From the NCBI GenBank assembly GCA_037176705.1, contig JBAWUJ010000061.1:124001-188000 (forward strand): a stretch of DNA of 64,000 bases. Direction: 5' to 3'. Shown in pieces: positions 57,273 to 64,000 of this stretch (the first letter of the stretch is position 1; the number at the start of each line of letters is the position of its first letter). This DNA is from Molossus alvarezi. Lineage: Eukaryota; Chordata; Mammalia; Chiroptera; Molossidae. The notes under the pieces were generated by a model. The model searched no databases. It had not been told where the DNA came from and was given only the letters and a program-made list of their open reading frames with translations. The translations under genes and the position numbers were made by a program.

Positions 57273-60200
57273 TTATATTCTGCAAATAAGTGAGATCATA
57301 TGATACTTGTCTTTTTCTGATGGATTTGTTTCACTTAGGATGACACTTTCCAGGTCCCTCCATGTCATCTCAAAATATAAGAAATCATTCTTTCTTACTG
57401 CTGCATAGTACTTTATTGTGTATATGTACCACAGTTTTTTGTTTGTTTGTTTTTTATGCATTCATCTACTGTGGGACATTTTGGCTGTTTCCAGATTTTA
57501 ACTATATTATATAGTGCTACTACGAACATGGGTAGGGTATATTCCTAGAAGTGGGATCATTGAGTCAAATGGAAGTTCAATTTTTAATTTTTTGAGGGAA
57601 CACCATATTGTTTTCTATAGTGGCTGCACCAGTCTGCATTCCCTCCAGCAGTGTACGAGGGTCCCCTTTCTCCACACCGTCGCCAATACTTGTTGATGAC
57701 GGTCATTCTGACAATTGGGAGGGTATAACTCATTGTTGTTTTAATTTGCATCTCTCTGATGATTAGTGATGTTGAGCATTTCTTCATATATCTTTTAGCC
57801 ATTAGTATGTTCTGTTTGGAGGGGTATCTATTTAGTTCATCTGCCCATTTTTTAATTGGGTTCTTTGTCTTCCTTTTGTTGAGTTTTATGAGCACTTTTT
57901 ATATATTGGAAATTAAATCCTTATCTGATATATCATTGGCATTTATGCTCTCCCATATACTGGGTAGCCTTTCCATTTTAATGATTTTATCTTTTGCTGT
58001 GCAGAAGCTTTTGAGTTTGATGTAGTTTCATGTGTTCATTTTCTCCTTTGTTTCTGTTGCAGTGAAAATGGTGCTGCAATTGATGTCTGAAATTTTGTTG
58101 GCTACAGTACCTTCTAGGGTTTTTATAGATTCATGAGTCACATTTAAATCTTATATTTGTTTTGAGTTTATTGTTGTGTAGGGTGTAAGTTGATGGTCTA
58201 GTTTCATTTTATGGCATGTAGCTGTCCAATTTTTCCAACACCATTTATTAAAGAGGCTATCTTTATTCCACTGTATGCTCTTGCCACCTTTGTAAAATAT
58301 TAATTTAGCATATTGCCTTGGGTCCATTACTGGGTTGTCTGTTCTGTTCCCCTGGTCTATATGCCTGTTATTGTTCTAGTACCAGGCTGTTTTGATTCTA
58401 GTAGCATTGTAGTATAGCCTACAATCTGGTAATGTGATCCCTTCTACTTTGTTCTTCTTTTTCAAGATTGCTGTGGCTATTCGAGGTCTTTTTTTGGTTC
58501 CACATGAACTCTTAAAGTATTTGTTCTAGTTGTGTGAAGTATGTCATTGGTATTTTCATGGGGATTGCATTGAATCTATAGATTGCTTTGGGTAATATGG
58601 ACATTTTAATGATGTTAATTCTTCCAATCCATGAACAAGTTATGTGCTTCCACTTTTTTATATCTTCCTCTATTTTTTCTTTCAATGACCTGTAGTTTTC
58701 TGTGAATAAGTCCTTTATTTTTTGGTTAAGTATATTCCTAGGTATCTTAATTTTTTTTTGCCACAACTTCATGTATGCAATACCCCAGTTGAGAATGCAC
58801 ATCCTAAATTTAATCATAAGGAAATGTAAGACAAACACAAAATAATAAACTTTTTCAAAGGAAGGGGCTCTTTCTTTAAAATATGTCACTGTCATAAAAG
58901 GTGGAGAAAGATTGCACGATAAGGAGTCTTAGAGCACATGACCACTAAATGAGACACCTGATCCTAGACTGGATCCAATAGTGGAAAGAGGAAAGTATTA
59001 TTAATACAGATTTGATTTTAGGATAGTATAGTCTCTCTATTCTTAGGAATATGGTAAATGTGACTGTTTTCTTAGTTTCTCTTTCTGTGAGGTAATCATT
59101 GGTGTATAAGAATGCCATCGATTTCTTGACGTTAATTTTGTATCCTGCTACTTGCCACGTTTATTTATTAAGTCTAGTAAAATTTTGATGGAGTCTTTGG
59201 GGTTTTCTAAGTATACTATCATGCCATCTGCGAATAATGACTGTTTTATTTCCTCCTTTCCAATTTGGACTTTTTAAAATGTTTTCTTCATGTCTAATAG
59301 CTGTGGCTAAGACTTTTAGTACTAGGTTCAATAAGAGTGGTGAGAGTGGGCATCCCTCTCTTGTTCCTGTTCTTAAAGGAAATATTTTTTGTTTTTGCCC
59401 ATTGAGTATGATGTTGGCTGTAGGTCTTTGATATATGGCCTTGATATGTCTAGATATGATCCCTCTATTCCTACATTGCTATGTGTTTTATCAGACATGG
59501 ATGTTGGATTTTGTCTAATGCTTTTTTGGCATCTATTGATATGATTATGTGGTTTTTATTCTTCATTTTTTTATGTGGTGTATCACATTTATTGATTTGG
59601 GAATATTGTACCATCCTTGAATCCCTGGAATGTGTTCTACCTGGTCAAAATGAATACTTTTTTTGATGTGTTGCTGGATCAGATTTGCTAGTATTTTGTT
59701 CAGGATTTTGGCATCTATGTTCATCAGGTTTATCGGCCTGTCGTTTTCTTATTTTGTAATGTCTTTTTCTGGTTTCGGAATTAGAATCATGTTGGCCTGA
59801 TAAAACTATTTTGGAAGTCTTCCTTCTTCTTGAATTTTTTGAAGTAGTTTCAGGAGAATAGGTGTTATTTCTTCTTTGAATGTTCGGTAAAACTCCCCCA
59901 TAAAACCTTACGGGCCTAGGCTTTTGTTTCTGGGAGAGTCTAGATTACATCGTCAATTTCTTTTGTTGTTATTGTTCTGTTCAAGTTTTCTATCTCTTCC
60001 AGGTCCAGTTTAGGGAGACTATCTGTCTGTAGAAGTTTGTCCATTTTACTTAAATGGCAAATTTGTTGCCATAAAATTTTTCATAGTAGTTGTTAACAAT
60101 CTTCTGTATTTCTGTGGTATCAGTTACTTCTCTTTCATTTCTGATTTTGTGTATTTGGGATCTCTCACTTTGTTTTTTGGTGAGTCTAGCTAAGGGTTCC

Positions 60201-61271
60201 TCAATCTTGTTTATCTTTTTGAGAAACCAGCTCTTTGTTTCATTGATCTATTGAATTGTTTTTTTTGGACTCTATGTCATTTTTTTCTGTTCTGATCTTT
60301 GCTGTTTCCTTCCTTCTTCTTGGTCTAGAGTTTTCTTTTTGTTTGCTTTCTAGTTCTTTAAGTTGTGAGGGTAGGTAGTATATAAGAGATTTTTTTTGCT
60401 TCTTGAGGTAAGCCTGTAGTGCTATGAACTTCTTCCCTTTCAGAACTGCTTTTGCTCTATCCCATAGATTTTGTGTTGTTGTGTGTTCATTTTCATTGGA
60501 TTCCAGGAAGTTTTTAATTTCTTTCTTGATCTCCTCATTAATCCATTTATTGTTTAATAACATGCTATTTAGCTTCCATGTGTTCAAAAGTCTTTGCATG
60601 CTCTTGTTGCAGTTGATTTCTAGTTTCATGCCATTGTGATCTGAGAAGGTGCTTGATATGATTTTACTCTTCTTAAACTCGTAGAGACCTAGTTTGTGTC
60701 CTAACATGTGGTCTATCTTTGAGAATGTCCCATGGGCACTTGAGAAGAATGTGAATTCTGCAGTTTTGTGGTGTATTTTTCTATAGATATCTATTAGAAC
60801 CATTGGGTCTAGTGCTTCATTTAGAGTCTCTGTTACCTTGCTAATTTTTTGTCTAGAGGATCTATCCAGTGATGTCAGTGGGGTGTTGAAGTCCCCTGTT
60901 ATGATTGTGTTGCTATCGATTTCTCCTTTGAAGTCTTCCAGAAGATTTTTTATATATTTTGGTGCTCCTATATTGGGTGCATATATGTTTATCACTGTTA
61001 TATCTTCCTGATGGATAGATCTTTTCAATATTATGTAATGGTCTTCTTTATCTCTAGTTATCGTCTCCAATTTGAATTCTATTTTGAAAGAGATGAGTAT
61101 TGCTACCCCATCTTTTTTTCTTTTTTTTTTTCCGTTTGCTTGGAAGATTTTTTTCCATCCCTTCACTTTACACTTATGTGAGTCTTTTGTTGTGAGGTGC
61201 GTCTCTTGTAAACAACATATAGATGAATCATGCATTCTTATCCAATCAGCTACTCTGTGTCTTGTTGCCAT
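57273..61271 (-). pseudogene. L1 copy 10 ORF2 remnant, endonuclease open, RT dead
   Basis: The N-terminal 343 codons (60240-61271) are open and contain [26 protein letters not shown] and [10 protein letters not shown]. The start joins MAT to RHRVADW: 57 nt that normally encode the first strand with LNVNGLN are missing in frame. The RT box has FADG instead of FADD, losing a metal ligand. Stops and frameshifts are numerous after 60240, and a 284-bp insert interrupts it at 58767. Confidence 0.87.
58767..59050 (+). other. 284-bp non-L1 insert in L1 copy 10
   Basis: The L1 reads 'tttttttttgccacaa' before and 'tggtaaatgtgact' after, where other copies run straight through (gccgcaatggtaaatga). The insert has no poly(A) and no target-site duplication. 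Internal motifs such as 'cctgatcctagactggatcc' recall the 3' region of ancient L1M or related repeats, but that is a weak impression. Confidence 0.75.
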
Positions 61272-61316
61272 TTTTGTTTAGTGTGGTTATATTTTTCTTC
61301 CTATTTCTTCTACTAA

Positions 61317-62199
61317 TTACAGCAGTCCTTTTAACATTTCTTGCAGTGCTGGTTTGGTGCTAATGTATTCCCTTAGCTTTTTTTTTTTTTTTTTTGGTCT
61401 GGAAGGCTCTTTATTTAACCTTGTATTTTGAATGATAGCCTTGCTGGGTAGAGTAGTCTTGGATTCAGATCCTTGGTTTTCATGACCTTGGTTACCTCAG
61501 GCCATTCCCTTCTGGCCTGTAATGTTTCTGTTGCGAAGTCAGCTGAGAGCCTGATGGGGATTCCTTTGAAGGTAGCCTGTTGCTTTTCTCTTGCTGCTTT
61601 TAGGATTCTCTTTGTCTTTAATTTTCGGCTCTTTGATTACTATGTGTCTTGGTGTGGGCCGGTTTGGGTTCTTCTTACTTGGGGCTCTCTGTGCTTCTTG
61701 AACTTGAATGCCTTTTTCTTTAACCAAATTAGGGAAGTTTTCTGTCACTATTTTTTCAAATATATTCTCAAATCCTTGCTCATTTTCTTCTTCAGGGATT
61801 CCTATTATGTGAACTCCTATTACATTTCCAGTTGTCCCACACTTCTCTTAAGCTGTCTTCCTGTTTTTTAACTATTTTTTTTCATGGGTTGTTTTTTTCT
61901 ACCCTATCTTCTAATTCACTGATCCAGTCCTCAGCTTTCTCTACTCTGCTATATGTTTTCTTATTTCCATACGTCATTTTTCATTTCTTCTTGGTGGTTT
62001 TTAATTTCCAACTGGTTGATTTTCAACATTTCTATGTCTTTACTCATGGTGCTCATGCCTTACACATGCTGTTGAACTTCCTCAAGATCATGGCTCTGAG
62101 TTCTAGCTCTGTTAACTTGCTTAACTGAAGTTCATTTATCTCCTCTTTGGTGGATGTCTCTTGTTCTTTCATTTTGCTTTTGTTTCTCTGTTTGACCAT
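61317..62199 (-). pseudogene. L1 copy 10 ORF1 remnant
   Basis: The start codon is at 62197-62199 and the TAA at 61317-61319. The segment 61539-61748 encodes NFPNLVKEKGIQVQEAQR and NPNRPTPRHIVIK. Small deletions in the coiled coil (around 61950) break the frame. Confidence 0.83.
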
Positions 62200-63024
62200 T
62201 TTGGTTATCACAGTGGGCTTTGGAGCCTGCCAATATCTCCTTGTGGGTGTTGGTATTCTGTTGTTTTTGGTTCCCTCTCCTGGGTTTCAATGAGTCAGGG
62301 TGAACACACTTTACACACCACTGTCTTACTTTCCTGGTTAAAGTTACTAACCCAGGGAATGGTACAGTAATCCTCTAGCTTTTTGCCTGGAGGATATCAG
62401 TAGCATATGTCTAAAGAACCTTGACTTCTCAGTTGAATGAAAAACTCCCTCAGGTGCTCAGCATAAGGGGATTTCCTGAGGTGAGGCAGATGTTGGTTGT
62501 TAATGGACCTCAATTAACATTTCAGTGGCCACCTTGTGTGTTGAATCTCTGAGGGAGGGTCCACCACCTCTTCCCAGGGCCCTGGAGAGGAGTAAGATGA
62601 CTACAGTTCTGCATCGCTGCACTCAGCAAAAGCTCTGAACACCCTCCAAATCCCAAGTGTCCCCACACAGTTCCAGTCCAGTCTGTGCTGCCTCTGCCAG
62701 AGCCCAAGGTAAGTGACTGTGGCACTTTGAGCCTCCACCCAGGTTCTGAGTCATGGAGCCACCTGGGAGTTTAACCCGAGGGCGCTGGTCACAACTAAGC
62801 CTGCTTCTCCTAGCTAATGCCGCGGCCTATGGTGGGCTCCCAGCCACCCTCTCGTGAATCCGCAAGTCTACCAGAATTTAGTCAGTGTCCCTGGTTATGA
62901 GATCCTTCAAGCTGCTTTTCTGTTGCATTTTTCTGATGATTTGTCTTTATTATTGTTGTAATACAGTTTGTCCTGGGAACTGGTCTGTGTAGCTTCCATG
63001 CACTCTGCCACCATTTTGGAGTCT

Positions 63025-63335
63025 GTTTTCCTAACTCTTGAGATACCTGGTTTATTCCCTCATTGAACAAAAATGACTGCTGACTGTACTAGATTTGGGG
63101 GATATAGTAGAGAACAAAACAGACAAAAATTACCGCTCAAATGGACCTTGCATTCTACTGGGGGAGAAACAGGTAGTTAACAAAAGTCATATCAGATGGT
63201 GCCAAAAGCTATGAAACATAAAACAGGATACAGTATGAGAAGGTTTTAACATATACTTCACCTTTCCTGCTTACTTAACTCTTCGATCTGCTCTGTTTGA
63301 CCTTAGTGCCCTTTCCATTTATTTTCATCCTATAC
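63025..63335 (+). mobile_element. Ancient L2 fragment in otherwise unassigned sequence
   Basis: The part from about 63060 to 63245 resembles L2: 'gggggatatagtagagaaca', 'aaacagacaaaaattacc', 'accttgcattctactggggg', then 'atcagatggtgccaaaagct' and 'ataaaacaggat'. These follow the order of the L2 3' region. It predates all L1s in the window. The rest, to 63335, is unassigned. Confidence 0.72.
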
Positions 63336-64000
63336 ATCCTATATTTTTTTATTAATTTATTTTTGTTATAGATGTTTCTTCTTTTTTTCCCCGTTGACAC
63401 CCTCCTTCCTATCTCCTTTACCCCATACCCGGCTTTATTGTCCGTGTCCATCGGTTTTGCGTACATGCATATAAGTTCTGTTGTTTATCTCTTCCTTCCC
63501 CCCACCACCCCCTCTTCTGAGGGTTGTCAGTCTGTACCTCACTTTCACGTTTCTGGGTTTGCCCAATTTCTCAGACTGTTATGTTCATTATATTTCATAA
63601 ATAAGTGAGATCGTGTGATATTTGTTTTTCTCTGCTTGGCTTGTTTCACTTAGGATAATACTTTCCAGGTCCCTCCATGTAATCTCAAAGGTAAGATATC
63701 ATTCTTTCTTAAAGCTCCATAGTATTCTGTTGTGTATATGTACCACTGTTTTTTATTCATTCATCTACTGATAGACACTTGGGCTGTTTCCAGATCTTAG
63801 CTAATGTAAATAGTGCTGCTATGGACATGAGGGTCCATATATGCTTTTGATTGATTTTTAAGACTTCTTAGGGAATATTCCTGGGAGTGGGATCACTGAA
63901 TCAAATGGCAGTTCAATTTCTAATTTTATAACACCATATTGTTTTCCATAGTGGCTACAGCAGTCTTCATTCCCACCAACACTGTACTAGAGTCCCCTTT
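63336..64000 (-). mobile_element. L1 copy 11, antisense, runs out of the window
   Basis: A T-rich start ('tttttttattaatttatttt'), a full 3'UTR with C-rich tract, the ORF2 stop near 63595, and the C-terminal domain up to the cysteine-motif region at the window end. The remainder lies beyond 64000. Confidence 0.92.

Larger units (their letters stand above)
57061..63024 (-). mobile_element. L1 copy 10, antisense, reaches the conserved L1 5' end
   Basis: 3'UTR 57065-57270, ORF2 57273-61271, ORF1 61317-62199, 5'UTR to 63024. The 5' terminus on the minus strand reads 'tccaaaatggtggcagagtg' then 'gaagctacacagacc'. This matches the start after the monomers in L1 'B', but here no monomer precedes it. 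A non-L1 insert occupies 58767-59050. The RT box reads FADG (59223-59234). Confidence 0.88.

Noticed and set aside
1..64000. Endogenous retrovirus or DNA transposon
   Set aside because: I looked for LTR pairs, gag/pol/env-type motifs outside L1 RT, and terminal inverted repeats, and saw none I could defend.

Overview
The window is nuclear DNA from a bat. The diagnostic element is a tRNA-derived SINE of the Ves type. Its head reads roughly 'gccctggccagtttggctca', it has a 'ggttcggttcc' B-box, and it ends in a tail resembling 'tatcctcacccgagga' on the opposite strand. Nine copies are present. No intact cellular gene is visible. LINE-1 (L1) sequence makes up well over half of the window.

A locus at 24.5-26.9 kb is an intron-containing TSPY-like pseudogene. 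TSPY is Y-linked in other placental mammals. Together with the local duplication of its 5' flank (5.2-7.8 kb and 22.4-24.1 kb), a 3.35-kb tandem array and the density of nested L1s, this suggests a Y-chromosomal region. That placement is an inference.

Layout: (1) 1-5217, plus-strand L1 'A', with both ORFs in frame and broken only by three stop codons. (2) 5218-7781, copy A of the duplication. (3) 8.3-13.6 kb, an old plus-strand L1 split by a younger minus-strand L1 that carries a target-site duplication, a 5' inversion and a 58-bp 3' transduction. (4) 13.6-15.6 kb, a coding-like antisense fragment, an orphan L1 5' end with a 73-bp-type monomer, and SINEs. (5) 15.6-21.9 kb, plus-strand L1 'B' with monomers upstream of its 5' end. 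(6) 22.4-24.1 kb, copy B of the duplication, then the TSPY-like pseudogene. (7) 29.36-32.71 kb, about 46 tandem copies of a 73-bp unit related to those L1 monomers. (8) 33.8-34.3 kb, a CpG-rich promoter-like segment with a strong splice donor. (9) 34.4-64 kb, an almost unbroken series of minus-strand L1 copies, nested and truncated, with two more SINEs and a small ancient L2 fragment at about 63.1 kb.

Nothing here looks like an operon or pathway. The biology is retrotransposon dynamics: promoter monomers, 3' transduction, twin priming, L1 copies with altered RT catalytic motifs, and decay of a multicopy testis gene. Family names come from recognising motifs in the sequence. No alignment or database search was run, and element edges without target-site duplications are approximate.
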